A DNA stretch of 64,000 nt from an uncultured Flavobacterium sp. (lineage in GTDB: Bacteria > Bacteroidota > Bacteroidia > Flavobacteriales > Flavobacteriaceae): the NCBI RefSeq assembly GCF_951805225.1, contig NZ_OX638201.1, forward strand, positions 1,302,001 through 1,366,000, given 5' to 3'. The translations under genes were made by a program, and so were the position numbers. Positions 16,887-28,100 of the stretch are shown here, piece after piece. The notes beneath the pieces are model-generated. The model ran no database searches. It was given only the letters and a program-made list of their open reading frames with translations, and was not told the DNA's origin. Positions within the stretch are counted from its first letter, which is position 1, and each line of letters begins with the position of its first letter.

Positions 16887-19800
16887 CTATCTTTTTAATG
16901 AAAAATGAGATTTGAATTCTTTCTTGATGTTGTTTTCTGTAAAAATGACTTTAAACCAATAATCAGAAGAAGGCATTGGTTGTCCGTTAAAATTTCCATC
17001 CCAACCCAAAGCTCTTGAATTCATCTGTTTTAATAATTTTCCATATCGATCAAATATGAAAATAGTATCATTTTGAAGATCTTCAAAACCTATAATATTC
17101 CAGGTATCATTAAAAGTATCACCGTTTGGCGTAAAGAATTTAGGATATCCCAAGACTATAACTTCTCTGGTTAATTTAATGCAACCGTTAATTTCCTGAG
17201 CATTTATAATATGTGTTCCGGGAGCAACATCTTTAAATTGATTTGATGTTTGAAAATTTTGATTGTCTAATTGATATTCAAATAATCCATTTGTGTTTTT
17301 GATATCTACAATTATTGTAGAATTTTCAGAAAAGGATTCCGATTGTGTAATGCTTATTTCTCCGGAATCACTTTTGGTATTTGTAACTTCAGCATTAACA
17401 ATATCCGAAATACAACCAGTAGTTTTATTTGTTGCTATTACAGCATATTGCCCGGATTCGAGCGCTTCCAGAATGTTATCAAACTGATTTTCAATTTTAT
17501 TTCCGTCTAGAAACCATTCAAAACTGTATAAATTATTATTAAGTTGCGTATCTAAAATATAAGATTGAAGCAGTTTATTGGTTCCAATCTCAATACATAT
17601 TTTGCCATCCTGAATTTTTGGTTTTGGCTTAGGATTAATTTCTATTGTTAATTTTGTAGAATTAGCACATTGTCCTGAATTTGGAGTAAAAGTGTATTGA
17701 GTTGTTGTTAGATTATTAATTGTTGGCGACCAAGTTCCTGTTATTCCGTTGTTTGATAATACAGGAAGTTCTTCTATCGTTTCGCCTTCGCAAACGGGAT
17801 TAACAGAAGTAAAAACGGGTAATATTTTTTGATTAACGACAATTGTCAACTGTGTTGGTTTAGCGCATTGTCCAGGATTTGGAGTAAAAGTATATTCAGT
17901 TGTAATTGAATTATTTATAGCTGGAGACCATGTTCCTGTTATCCCATTATCTGATTTTAAAGAAAGTTGAGATATATTTTCTCCTTCACAAACAGGATTA
18001 ATAGGAGTAAAGACAGGAGTAGTTTTTTGATTTACAGCAATCGTTAATTGAGTTGCAATTGCACATTCTCCTGAATTTGGAGTAAAAGTATATTCAGTCG
18101 TTGTTAGATTATTTAATGCGGGCGACCAAGTTCCTGTTATTCCGTTATTTGATACTAAAGGAAGCGGATTTATAATATCGCCTTCGCAAACAGAATCAAT
18201 AGGAGCAAATACAGGAGTAGTTTTTTGATTGACCGTAATTGTCATTTGAGCGGTATTAGCACATTGTCCGGAATCAGGAGTAAATGTGTATGTAGTTGTT
18301 GCCGAGTTGTTTATTGCTGGCGACCATGTTCCAGATATTCCATTAATTGATTTTATAGGAAGCGCACCAAGAGTTTCTCCTGTACAAATTGGTGCAATTG
18401 CAGAAAATGTTGGGTTTGTTTTTGCATTTACAACTATTGATCCGTTAATATTTGCATTTGTGCCGCAACCGCCTGAGGTAGAAATAGTATAGTTAAATGT
18501 TCCTGTTGTAGTTGCAATTCCTTTAATAGTAAATTTATCGCCATTGAGAACGGTAGTAATTCCGGAAGGTAAACCACCTGAAGTTATTGCCGCATTTGTA
18601 GCGCCTCCAGCAATTGTTAAAACGATGTCTGAAATAGCTGTGTTTTCGCAAATCTGTTGAGAAGTCTGACCTTGATTTAGTGTCAATGTAGGTACATCGG
18701 CACAAGTATCAAGTATACATGATATAGAATTTGGACCAAAACATTCTGCAGGCAATGCTCCTGTAGGCGTTACTGTTATTACAACATTTTCGCCATGTGG
18801 CACATTATTAACTGTATATGAAAATGTTTTCCCAACAAATCCAACATCTACAAGGGCATTAGTTCCTATTTTGTAAGCAACGGAAAACTCTGTAAGTCCT
18901 AAAGCCAACCAATCAAAAGTGATAGAATTAGCAGTCTTTTTTCCACAATAAAGATAAGGTTGTGCAACAGTACCAAATTCTAGCTTAATATCATCAGAAA
19001 CCGGACATCCTGTTCCAATAGGAGTTGCTTTTACCGCATACGTTCCGGATTGATCAACGGTTATTTCAGGGCCAGTTTGAAGCGGAATAACCACTCCGTT
19101 AAAAGTCCATTCATGTATTACCGAAGGATCTAATCCTGTTTTTAAAGTGTAATTTTTAGTTGCGCATATTTTTTGATCTTCTCCTAAATTAATACCTGAA
19201 GCGCTAAAACTCGCACCTTCAATAAATACCGCCGAATCATAATTGTTGTCAGATACATTGGCAATTGCAAGTTTTATATGATATGTTTTTCCACATTCGA
19301 CATCAGAACTGGCTTGTATACTTTTTGTAAATCCGTCATATTGTATTGTAGCTCCATTTTCGTTATTTACATAATATTGGCAATATTCACATGGTCCAGC
19401 ATTAGAAACGCCATTGTTCAGATTATTAATCGAAACAGGCACAGAAGTATTTGGAATTAAGGCAATGTTTTTGGCATTTCCGGTATAAGGACCAGTTATT
19501 CCCGGACCACTTATAAAGAAACCAAAATTGTCATTATATAAATCATTTACAAATTCGGGATATTCATCAGAAGCAAAAACAAAATTAAAAGTCAGTTTAT
19601 TTCCAACGGGAACAAAATCAAATTCAAGAACTGCTACGTTTCTGATTGGCTGATTATTGGTTAAAATAGATAAATCGGCATCACCTTCAAAAGGATTTGA
19701 AGTTGGAAGTGTGGCTAATGAACGATCATTTGGTCCTTTGGCAATAATCGCATTTCCGGTACTTAATATTAAGCCTTTTTTTATGCCAATATTTGTTGTT

Positions 19801-20006
19801 GAACCGTTATCAAACACAGCAATTTGGTCGCTTATAGTAGTTGCAGCAGATCCGTTAAATTTTATGTTTGAAATATTGACACCTTGTCCAAGTAATACAT
19901 TTTGTGCCAGTTGCTGCGGAGTGAATGTGGTATTGTCAATCGTTAATTGCGCTTTTGCAATGTTTGACGCTAGAAATATTAAAAAGACAAAAAGTATTTT
20001 TTTCAT
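16887..20006 (-). CDS. large surface protein with choice-of-anchor L-type domain, tandem repeats and T9SS type B tail
   Basis: The 1039-residue protein begins with a signal peptide cleaved near AKA. Residues about 20-270 resemble the choice-of-anchor L domain, with GLILSTGNAIIAKGPND and FNFVFASDEYPEFVND. After Ig-like segments come four tandem repeats of about 75 residues (about 530-830), each containing a CxGE motif, NNGITGTWSP or a variant, and TYTFTP. The last ~85 residues (KFFTPNGDTFNDTWNI to HFSLKR) are the type B (CHU_C/gliding) sorting domain used with SprF-like partners. It is probably a T9SS-exported adhesin. No sprF gene is adjacent. Confidence 0.88.
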   Translation of the reverse strand: MKKILFVFLIFLASNIAKAQLTIDNTTFTPQQLAQNVLLGQGVNISNIKFNGSAATTISDQIAVFDNGSTTNIGIKKGLILSTGNAIIAKGPNDRSLATLPTSNPFEGDADLSILTNNQPIRNVAVLEFDFVPVGNKLTFNFVFASDEYPEFVNDLYNDNFGFFISGPGITGPYTGNAKNIALIPNTSVPVSINNLNNGVSNAGPCEYCQYYVNNENGATIQYDGFTKSIQASSDVECGKTYHIKLAIANVSDNNYDSAVFIEGASFSASGINLGEDQKICATKNYTLKTGLDPSVIHEWTFNGVVIPLQTGPEITVDQSGTYAVKATPIGTGCPVSDDIKLEFGTVAQPYLYCGKKTANSITFDWLALGLTEFSVAYKIGTNALVDVGFVGKTFSYTVNNVPHGENVVITVTPTGALPAECFGPNSISCILDTCADVPTLTLNQGQTSQQICENTAISDIVLTIAGGATNAAITSGGLPSGITTVLNGDKFTIKGIATTTGTFNYTISTSGGCGTNANINGSIVVNAKTNPTFSAIAPICTGETLGALPIKSINGISGTWSPAINNSATTTYTFTPDSGQCANTAQMTITVNQKTTPVFAPIDSVCEGDIINPLPLVSNNGITGTWSPALNNLTTTEYTFTPNSGECAIATQLTIAVNQKTTPVFTPINPVCEGENISQLSLKSDNGITGTWSPAINNSITTEYTFTPNPGQCAKPTQLTIVVNQKILPVFTSVNPVCEGETIEELPVLSNNGITGTWSPTINNLTTTQYTFTPNSGQCANSTKLTIEINPKPKPKIQDGKICIEIGTNKLLQSYILDTQLNNNLYSFEWFLDGNKIENQFDNILEALESGQYAVIATNKTTGCISDIVNAEVTNTKSDSGEISITQSESFSENSTIIVDIKNTNGLFEYQLDNQNFQTSNQFKDVAPGTHIINAQEINGCIKLTREVIVLGYPKFFTPNGDTFNDTWNIIGFEDLQNDTIFIFDRYGKLLKQMNSRALGWDGNFNGQPMPSSDYWFKVIFTENNIKKEFKSHFSLKR

Positions 20007-20157
20007 TTATAATTTTAAAGAAATGCAGTTTCAGAACAAATATAATTAACGAATTGTACAGATTTTGATTTTATTAAAAAAAATCATAATAAATTAATTT
20101 TGGGAAGAATAATTTGATTCCCTAAAATGCTATATTTACTTCTTCAAATACCACTTT

Positions 20158-22761
20158 ATGAAGAAAAACTACTTTTTATTATTTGCATTTTTTTTGTTAG
20201 TCAATATAAATGCACAAGTTATTGAATTTAAAGATCCTAACTTTAAAACAAGGTTACTACAATCGAATGGAAGTAACATTATTGCTAAAGATTTACAAGG
20301 AAATTTATTTAGAATTGATACTAATGGAGATTACGAAATACAAGTGTCAGAAGCTCAAAATGTTAGTTGGCTGAATTTGGGTAACTCTTTAATTTCAGAT
20401 TTAGCGGGAATCGAAAATTTTACGCAATTAAATTATCTGGAATTAAGTAATGAAGGCGGCGTTAATTATAATGATATTAAATCTTTAGATATCAGTATGC
20501 TTACTAAACTTCAATATTTTAATTGTAAGGCTAATTATAATCTGAAGAGTTTAAATTTTACTGGTTGTACAAATCTTGTATCATTAAATTGTAGCGGTAC
20601 AAGTTTTGGTTCTTTAGACTTAAGAAACTTTACAAAATTAGAAACTATCGAAGCTGATAGTGCTTATTTAACCATATTCAATGTAAGTGGTTTAGCAAAT
20701 TTAAAGTCAATTTTGGCAAGCGGTAATCAATTTACAAACCTGGATTTAACTACTTGCAAAAACTTAGAGGAGATTATTATGCATAACGGTGAGCTTATCA
20801 CTCTAGACGTAAGTGGTTTGAGTAAGCTCAAAAAAATGAATGTTTATAATAATAAGTTAACATCATTAAAGATATCCGGCTGTTCAAGTTTATCCGAATT
20901 AGATGCCTGGATTAATAAATTGCCGGCATTAGATGCTTCAAACTTAAATAATCTTAAACGTATCGATGTAAAATCTAATGAATTAGAAGTTTTAAATATT
21001 GAAAATTCAAATAATCTTGAAGATATAAACTGTGATAGTAATAAAATAGGATCTTTAGAAGTAACGAAATTAGCTAATCTTAAAAGTTTATCATGCTCTC
21101 GTAATAATTTAACTTCCATAGACGTAAATAATTTAAAAAAACTGGAATGGCTCATTGTTAGTTTTAATAAATTAGAAAATCTGGATATCAGCACTTGTCC
21201 AATGCTTGCAAGTATTCATATTAATAACAATAATCTAATATTTGTTAATCAGAAAAATGGAATCAAGAAATTAAATTATCAATATTACGGCAATGACAAT
21301 TTAAAATATATTTGTTGTGATGAGGATGAACAGGATTACTTGTTTCCAACTAATAATGCACCATATCCGTTTTCTCTAAATACATATTGTTCATTTACGC
21401 CAGGAGGAACTTATTACACCATTAAAGGTCAGGCAAGATTAGATATTAATAATAATGGTTGTGATGCTAATGATAATGCATATTCTAATTTGAATTTTTC
21501 AATTAGTAATGGTTTGCAAAAAGGAAATTTTATTTCTAAGAATTCTGGAGATTATGATATTCCAGTTGGTGAAGGAACTCATACTGTAACTCCAATTATA
21601 GAAAATTCAAATTATTTTAAAGTTTCTCCGGAATCAATTTCAGTGACTTTTCCATCAGAAGCAAGTCCGTTTACTCAAAATTTTTGCATTACTCCAAATG
21701 GTAATCATCAGGATTTAGAAATTACATTATTATCTATAATTCCTGCAAGACCTGGTTTTGATGCAACTTATAAATTAGTATATAAAAACAAAGGAACACA
21801 AACAAAATCAGGTTCAGTTTCGCTTGATTTTAATGATGCTGTTTTAGATTTTATCTCGGCAACACCTTTAATTACAAGTCAGGTAACAAACAAATTGTCT
21901 TGGGATTATGAAAATCTACAGCCTTTTGAAACCAGAGAAATAACGATTGTTTTGAATGTTAATTCTCCAATGGAAACTCCTGCCGTGAATATCAATGACA
22001 GATTGAGTTTTAACGCTTTAATTTTGCCAGTTACTGATGACGAAAAGCCTGTAGATAATTCTTTTGCTTTACGCCAAATTGTTGTTGGTTCTTATGATCC
22101 AAATGATAAAACATGTTTGGAAGGCGATGTTATTACACCAGAATTAATTGGAGAATATGTACATTATTTAATTCGTTTTGAAAATACCGGAACTTATCCA
22201 GCTGAAAATATCGTGGTAAAAGACATGATTGATTTATCAAAATTTGATATTTCGACTTTAGTTCCTACCGACGCAAGTCATTCATACATTACTAAAATTT
22301 CAGGTGGAAATAAAGTGGAGTTTATCTTCGAAAAAATAAATCTTCCGTTTGATGATGCTCATAATGATGGGTATATCGCTTTTAAAATCAAAACATTGCC
22401 AACTTTAGCGGTTGGAGATTCATTTGAAAACGAAGCTAATATTTATTTCGATTATAACTTTCCAATTTTAACGAATAAAGCAGTTTCAACTTTTAAAACG
22501 TTAGGAACAAAGGATTTTGAATTTTCAACTTATTTTAATGTTTATCCGAATCCTGTTCGTGATGTTTTGAATATTTCGACTAAAAATGATATAGAAATAG
22601 AATCAGCTTCAATATATGATGTTTTAGGTCAGTTGGTTATCGCTGCTCCAAACGCAAAGAACATTTCTACAATTGATGTTTCTAAACTTAATGTTGGAAA
22701 TTATATTTTAAAAGTAAAAAGTAACAAAGGTAGTTCTGCAATGAAGTTCATCAAAAAGTAA
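20158..22761 (+). CDS. leucine-rich-repeat secreted protein with T9SS type A sorting domain, copy 3
   Basis: The 867-residue third paralogue has a signal peptide cleaved near INA, KDPNFKTRLLQSNG, an EF-hand-like loop DTNGDYEIQVSEA, the longest leucine-rich-repeat region of the three (about 75-400), the GSYDPNDKTCLEGDVI half and a type A tail (NVYPNPVRDVLNI to AMKFIKK). It is separated from copies 1 and 2 by the oppositely oriented type B protein gene, so either an insertion or an inversion followed duplication. Its ligand is unknown. Confidence 0.88.
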   Translation: MKKNYFLLFAFFLLVNINAQVIEFKDPNFKTRLLQSNGSNIIAKDLQGNLFRIDTNGDYEIQVSEAQNVSWLNLGNSLISDLAGIENFTQLNYLELSNEGGVNYNDIKSLDISMLTKLQYFNCKANYNLKSLNFTGCTNLVSLNCSGTSFGSLDLRNFTKLETIEADSAYLTIFNVSGLANLKSILASGNQFTNLDLTTCKNLEEIIMHNGELITLDVSGLSKLKKMNVYNNKLTSLKISGCSSLSELDAWINKLPALDASNLNNLKRIDVKSNELEVLNIENSNNLEDINCDSNKIGSLEVTKLANLKSLSCSRNNLTSIDVNNLKKLEWLIVSFNKLENLDISTCPMLASIHINNNNLIFVNQKNGIKKLNYQYYGNDNLKYICCDEDEQDYLFPTNNAPYPFSLNTYCSFTPGGTYYTIKGQARLDINNNGCDANDNAYSNLNFSISNGLQKGNFISKNSGDYDIPVGEGTHTVTPIIENSNYFKVSPESISVTFPSEASPFTQNFCITPNGNHQDLEITLLSIIPARPGFDATYKLVYKNKGTQTKSGSVSLDFNDAVLDFISATPLITSQVTNKLSWDYENLQPFETREITIVLNVNSPMETPAVNINDRLSFNALILPVTDDEKPVDNSFALRQIVVGSYDPNDKTCLEGDVITPELIGEYVHYLIRFENTGTYPAENIVVKDMIDLSKFDISTLVPTDASHSYITKISGGNKVEFIFEKINLPFDDAHNDGYIAFKIKTLPTLAVGDSFENEANIYFDYNFPILTNKAVSTFKTLGTKDFEFSTYFNVYPNPVRDVLNISTKNDIEIESASIYDVLGQLVIAAPNAKNISTIDVSKLNVGNYILKVKSNKGSSAMKFIKK

Positions 22762-22855
22762 ACTATAGTTTATAGTAGTAAAATCCCACAATTAATATAT
22801 TTAACAAATTAAAATTAAGATATAAATAACAAGGATTATATTAACTAAACCACGC

Positions 22856-22895
22856 AAAAGAAGCAGTTTTCTAATATTAGGAAACTGCTTCTTTT
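22856..22895 (+). terminator. hairpin terminator after LRR copy 3
   Basis: A 16-bp stem with one mismatch (AAAAGAAGCAGTTTTC against GGAAACTGCTTCTTTT) encloses an AT loop and ends in a T run. Confidence 0.8.
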
Positions 22896-23024
22896 ATGTA
22901 AAAAAATTTGTTTTAAACTTTTGCTTTTATATATTTATCGAACAAAACGAAAAGATAATGTTAAAAAAACATATTCTTTATATTAAGTAAAAGAGTTTCT
23001 TTTAGAATATCAGCCACTATTACC

Positions 23025-23636
23025 ATGAAAACCTCAATCTTAGAATTTAGCACCTTTGATGATATTACCCTTTGGACTAACCTGAAAGTGGGAGATGAAA
23101 AATCCTTCTCGATGTTGTTTGAAAGATATTATGCAGATTTAGTGAGTTATGGAAATTCACTTTCTCCATTTCATGAAAAAGTACAAGATTGTATTCAGGA
23201 TGTTTTTACTGATATTTGGGTTTATCGCAATTCATTACAGTCGTCTGTGGTTGTAAAAGCTTATTTATTATCAAGCGTACGCAAGAGAATTGCGAGACTT
23301 CATGAACGTGATCATATTTTTAGAAAAGCAACAAACACAGATTCTATTGCGTTTTTGCTGGAGTTTTCTGTAGAGCACGAACTTATAGATGATGATTATG
23401 CAACTAAAGAAAAAGTTACTTATCTCAATAAATTATTAAATGATTTACCGCCTCGTCAAAAAGAAGCTTTGTATTTAAGATATCATCAAGGACTTACTGT
23501 AGAACAAATTGCTGAAATGCTTGATGTTAATTATCAATCGGCTAGTAATTTATTATATCGTGGTTTAATGGCACTTCGCAAAGAATGGAAAGGTAGTTTT
23601 TCGTTATTTCTACTACTATCTTCAAGTACTTTTTAA
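23025..23636 (+). CDS. ECF RNA polymerase sigma factor (FecI-like)
   Basis: The 203-residue protein has sigma region 2 (DCIQDVFTDIWVYRNSL, about 65-81) and region 4 (LPPRQKEALYLRYHQGLTVEQIAEMLDVNYQSASNLL, about 142-178). This is the two-domain ECF plan. It directs polymerase to a small set of promoters, most likely the susC operon downstream. It is followed by a FecR-type anti-sigma and a SusC with an STN signalling domain, the classic surface-signalling trio of Bacteroidota. Confidence 0.93.
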   Translation: MKTSILEFSTFDDITLWTNLKVGDEKSFSMLFERYYADLVSYGNSLSPFHEKVQDCIQDVFTDIWVYRNSLQSSVVVKAYLLSSVRKRIARLHERDHIFRKATNTDSIAFLLEFSVEHELIDDDYATKEKVTYLNKLLNDLPPRQKEALYLRYHQGLTVEQIAEMLDVNYQSASNLLYRGLMALRKEWKGSFSLFLLLSSSTF

Positions 23637-23725
23637 TTTTTTTAAAAGAAATATAAAAAAAATCACAATTTGGTGAGTATATAATCAAAGAAGTGTCCTC
23701 TATGTTTTTGTAACCTTATTTTTAG

Positions 23726-24841
23726 ATGCAAAAACGTAATACATATACCGAAATAGAGGATTTTTTATCTGACGAATCCTTTCAATCATGGATTTTATTA
23801 AAAATCGATAATGATGGTTGGGAAGAGTGGACTTTAGAAAGTCGTCAACGTGCCAAATTAGTCGAAGACGCGAGGCATTTATTGTTGGCAATGAAAGTTC
23901 CGGATTCAAAATTATCAACCTCAGATATTCGCAGAGCGTTAGAAACAACGTGGTTGAAAATCGAGGGAAAAGAAAATCAAAATAATTTATCTGAAAACTC
24001 AAATAGTCGATTCGTTAGAAAATGTTTTCTTGCCGGAGTCGCAGCAACTTTAGTTTTTGGATTAATATCTACTTGGTTTTACAAAAATAACTTCCAGACA
24101 GAAAATAAAGTTGTCACTTACAAAGAACTTATTGATGAAAATAGTGAAGGATTGGTGGAACAAACCAACAATTCTGATAAACCGCAAATTATCACATTAT
24201 CTGATGGTAGTTCGGTTTTATTACAACCCAATAGTAAATTAAGTTACCCTAAAATCTTTACCGGAAACGAAAGAAAGGTGTATTTATCCGGCGAAGGTTT
24301 CTTTGAAATTAGTAAAAATCCTAAAAAACCTTTTTACGTTTATGCAAACGAGATTGTCACAAAGGTAGTTGGAACTAGTTTTAGAGTTAAAGCTTATTCT
24401 GATCAGCCTGATGTCGAAGTTCTTGTTCGCACCGGTAAAGTTAAGGTTAGGTCTAACGAAATGGTTTCGAAATCAGAACATGAAGAGATCGTTTTACTTC
24501 CCAATCAGGCATTGCGATTTGTGCGTAATGATCTAAAGTTCAATAAAATTACAAATATCACTGAAGATGTTGAACTGGCTCAAAGTGTTGGAAACATCGA
24601 ACAATTAAGTTTTGAATTTAGCGATATTCCGGTTTCTCAGATTTTTCAAACTATCGAACAAGCTTATTTGGTTGATATTGATTATCCTAAAGACAAACTA
24701 AAAGATTGTCATCTCACAACTTCATTGAGCGATCAGCCATTGACAGAAAAATTGAAAATTGTCTGTAAAAGCATTGGCAATAATACCAGTTTTGAAATGA
24801 ACGGAAATCAAATTACTATAACATCAGAAGGCTGTAATTAA
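23726..24841 (+). CDS. FecR-type anti-sigma regulator
   Basis: The 371-residue protein has a cytoplasmic N-terminus that would bind the sigma factor, one membrane helix near residues 94-112 (FLAGVAATLVFGLISTWFY), a periplasmic FecR domain (about 150-245, with LSDGSSVLLQPNSKLSYP and YLSGEGFFEISKNPKKPFYV), and a C-terminal domain of the DUF4974 type (about 285-370). It would hold the ECF sigma factor inactive until the STN domain of the neighbouring SusC signals substrate. The gene follows the sigma gene by 89 nt. Confidence 0.92.
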   Translation: MQKRNTYTEIEDFLSDESFQSWILLKIDNDGWEEWTLESRQRAKLVEDARHLLLAMKVPDSKLSTSDIRRALETTWLKIEGKENQNNLSENSNSRFVRKCFLAGVAATLVFGLISTWFYKNNFQTENKVVTYKELIDENSEGLVEQTNNSDKPQIITLSDGSSVLLQPNSKLSYPKIFTGNERKVYLSGEGFFEISKNPKKPFYVYANEIVTKVVGTSFRVKAYSDQPDVEVLVRTGKVKVRSNEMVSKSEHEEIVLLPNQALRFVRNDLKFNKITNITEDVELAQSVGNIEQLSFEFSDIPVSQIFQTIEQAYLVDIDYPKDKLKDCHLTTSLSDQPLTEKLKIVCKSIGNNTSFEMNGNQITITSEGCN

Positions 24842-25145
24842 TTTGCTTGTTTAACTGTAATTAAACAAGAGAAAATCAGGCTCTGAAAAACAAAATTTTG
24901 AAGTAAATACTTTCTTTTTTGAACAAGAATGTAATTTATTTCTTTTGAAACAAACCAAAACCAAATTATAAACTAAAACCAAAAAAAAACCAAAAATGCC
25001 TATGTAGAAGACAATGCATAAAAAAAGTGCCGAAATGCTGTAACATTCCGACACTTATTAAAATTGAATTTCTCTCTGTAAAGAGTTATTCAGTACGTTT
25101 CTTAAAATACACTCGAATCAGTATTAATCAAAACAAACCAAAATT
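24842..25145 (+). promoter_or_regulatory. 304-nt leader region between fecR and susC
   Basis: No gene is seen. A small stem (CTTGTTTAA 24846-24854 with TTAAACAAG 24861-24869) lies just after the fecR stop but lacks a T run. A second imperfect stem (AAGTGCCGAAATG with CATTCCGACACTT) lies around 25026-25057. The ECF-dependent promoter of susC is expected here, but no TAnnTTTG element was found. Confidence 0.4.
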
Positions 25146-28100
25146 ATGAAAAAACCAGTTGTTAAACAACGATTACTCCATCGAATCATGAAAATAACAC
25201 TATTTCAGTTTGTCCTTGCGCTTGTGTTTTCAAGTGTTGCAATGGCGAACGATGTAAATGGGCAAAAAAAATTAGATACCAAAGTCACAATTACAGTTGA
25301 AAATTTGACATTGGATAATGCATTATCTAAAATTGAAAAGTCTGCACATGTAAAATTTTCCTATAATTCCAGATTACCACAATTGAACCAAAAGGTTAGT
25401 ATTGAGGCAAATCAGGAAACATTATCCAGTATTCTGGACAGAATATTGCTTCCGTTTAATATAACATTTGCAGAAGTTAGTAACCAGATTATTTTGCAAA
25501 AAAATGTTAGTAATCCATTTGCAAATTCAGATAATCATGATTCATTATTTGAAATATTAGTAGGCCCAACTATCAAAGGAAAAGTTACTGATTCAGCTGG
25601 AAATCCTTTGCCTGGAGCAACAGTAATGGCAAAAGGAACTAAAACAGCAGTATTAACGGATTTTGATGGTAATTTTACTATCGAAGTACCCGCTAATAGC
25701 GATAGACTTGTGATTTCTTATGTAGGTATGGAGACAAAAGAAATTGATACAAACAATACAACACCAACTATTGTTTTAAATGAAGTAGGACAAAACCTGA
25801 AAGAAGTTGTCGTTACTACTGGTTACGAAAAAACTTCTAAAAGAACATTTACCGGAGCAATTAGTAAAATCTCGGCAACTGAATTGAAAGTTGATGGTGT
25901 AGTTGATGTGAGTAGAATGATTGAAGGAAAAGCAGCAGGGGTAACGGTTCAAAACGTAACTGGAACTTTTGGTACAGCGCCAAAAATCACGGTTCGTGGA
26001 TCTTCATCAATCTTTGGAGATACAAAACCTTTATGGGTTATTGATGGTGTTGTTCAGGAAGATATCATTAATATTTCGTTTTCTGATTTAGCTTCGGGTA
26101 ACTCTGAAACTTTGTTGAGTTCTTCTGTAGCAGGTTTAAATGCTAATGATATTCAGAATATAGAAATCTTAAAAGATGCATCGGCAACTTCTATTTATGG
26201 TTCAAGATCATTAAATGGAGTTGTGGTTGTAACTACAAAACAAGGACGTAGAGATTCACCTTTAAAAGTGAGTTATTCTGTTGAAAATACAGTAAGAACA
26301 GTTCCAAGTTATTCGCAATATGACATTTTAAATTCTCAGGAATCTATGAGTATTTTAAAAGAATTAGAAGGATATGGCGGAGACGGTAAAGGATTCCTTG
26401 AAATTGCATCATCGCTTAACGGAAGATTTGGTGGAGTTTATAATATTTTAGCAAAACAAATCGACACTTACAATACATCAGGAGGTAAGTTTGGAGTTAG
26501 AAATGACGAAGTTAGCCGTAATCAATTTTTAAAGAAATACGAATTAGGAAATACAGATTGGTTTAGCGTTTTATTCAGACCTTCGATCACTCAAAATCAC
26601 TCTTTGAGTTTTTCAGGCGGTGGAAAAAACAATACTTTCTACGCATCTCTTGGTTATTATACAGATCCGGGATGGACTATTGCTGATAATGTAAAACAAT
26701 TGACTTCTAATATAAAAGGTACTTTTTATATCAATGACAGATTAAATCTTACTTTATCTACAATGGGTTCGATTCGTAATCAAACTGCACCGGGAAGTTA
26801 CGAAAGCAAATCAGATCCTGTATACGGAAGCGTAAACAGAGAATTTGACATCAATCCGTTTAAGTATGTTTTAAATACAAGCAGAACTTTAAGACCTTAT
26901 GATGATAATGGAAATTTAGAATATTACAGAAATAACTGGGCTCCAATGAATATTATCAATGAGCTTCAGAATAATACTTTGGATATAAAAGTAAATGATA
27001 TTCGTTTTCAATTGGATTTAGAATATAAATTAAACAATCATTTAACTTATAATCTTACAGGTTCAGCAAGATATGCTAATACTTCAAGAGAGCACAAAAT
27101 TTATGAAGATTCAAACGTTGCTGCAGCTTACAAAGCCGGTACAGCGTTGAGTTCTGAAGGTGAAAATGCAATTGTTCAGGATGCAAATATCTTTTTATAC
27201 CGTGATCCGGATAATTTGACTGCACCAAAAGTTTCTGTACTTCCAAATGGTGGATTTTTAAGAAAATTTACAAACGATATGACTTCTTATAACATTAGAA
27301 ATAGTGTTAATTATAGAAATACATTTAATGATAAACATGAAGTGGAAGGTTTCTTTGGTACAGAGCTTAGATCTGTAGACAGAAACAGCGATAATTTTAC
27401 AGCTGTAGGACTTCAGTTTGACCGCGGACTTACACCTTTTATAGATCCAAGATTGATTTCTAAAATCGTAAATGATGGTGATTCTTATTATGGTTTTGAT
27501 GCCGAAAGAGAAAGAACTGTTGGTTTCTTCGGAAAAGTAGGATATACTTATGATCGTCGTTATACTGCGTCTCTTACAGGTCGTTATGACGGTTCTAACA
27601 GACAAGGAAACAGCGGTTCTAACAGATGGTTGCCAACTTATACTGTAAGTGGAAAATGGAATATTACTGAAGAAAATTTCATGAGAAATGTTAAGTCTAT
27701 CAACAATTTAGCATTAAGAGCTTCTTACGGACTTACAGCAACTGCTGGGCCAGCGACAAACTCATTGGCGATTTACAAAAGTTTCATCACAGACCGTCTT
27801 TTTCTTGCAAACAGAGAATCTAAAATTTCAATTGATGAATTGCAAAATGGTGATTTAACTTGGGAAAAACAATACGAAACTAACATTGGTTTAGACTTGG
27901 GAATGTTTAACAACAGAGTACAATTTGTAACAGATGTTTATACTCGTAATGCTTTTGATTTAGTTGATTTTGTGACAACTTCTGGTGTTGGAGGAGAAAG
28001 TATCAAGCAAGGTAATAATGCTGATATGAGAACTAAAGGTATTGAGGTAGGTTTCACGACTCAAAATATTGTAACTAATAATTTTAAATGGTCAACAACA

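Noticed and set aside
19657..20049. 130-codon plus-strand open frame opposite the type B surface protein
   Set aside because: It is antisense to the signal peptide and first domain of a clear gene, and shows no domain of its own.
25026..25057. Riboswitch upstream of susC
   Set aside because: Only an imperfect short stem is visible; no known riboswitch core was recognised.
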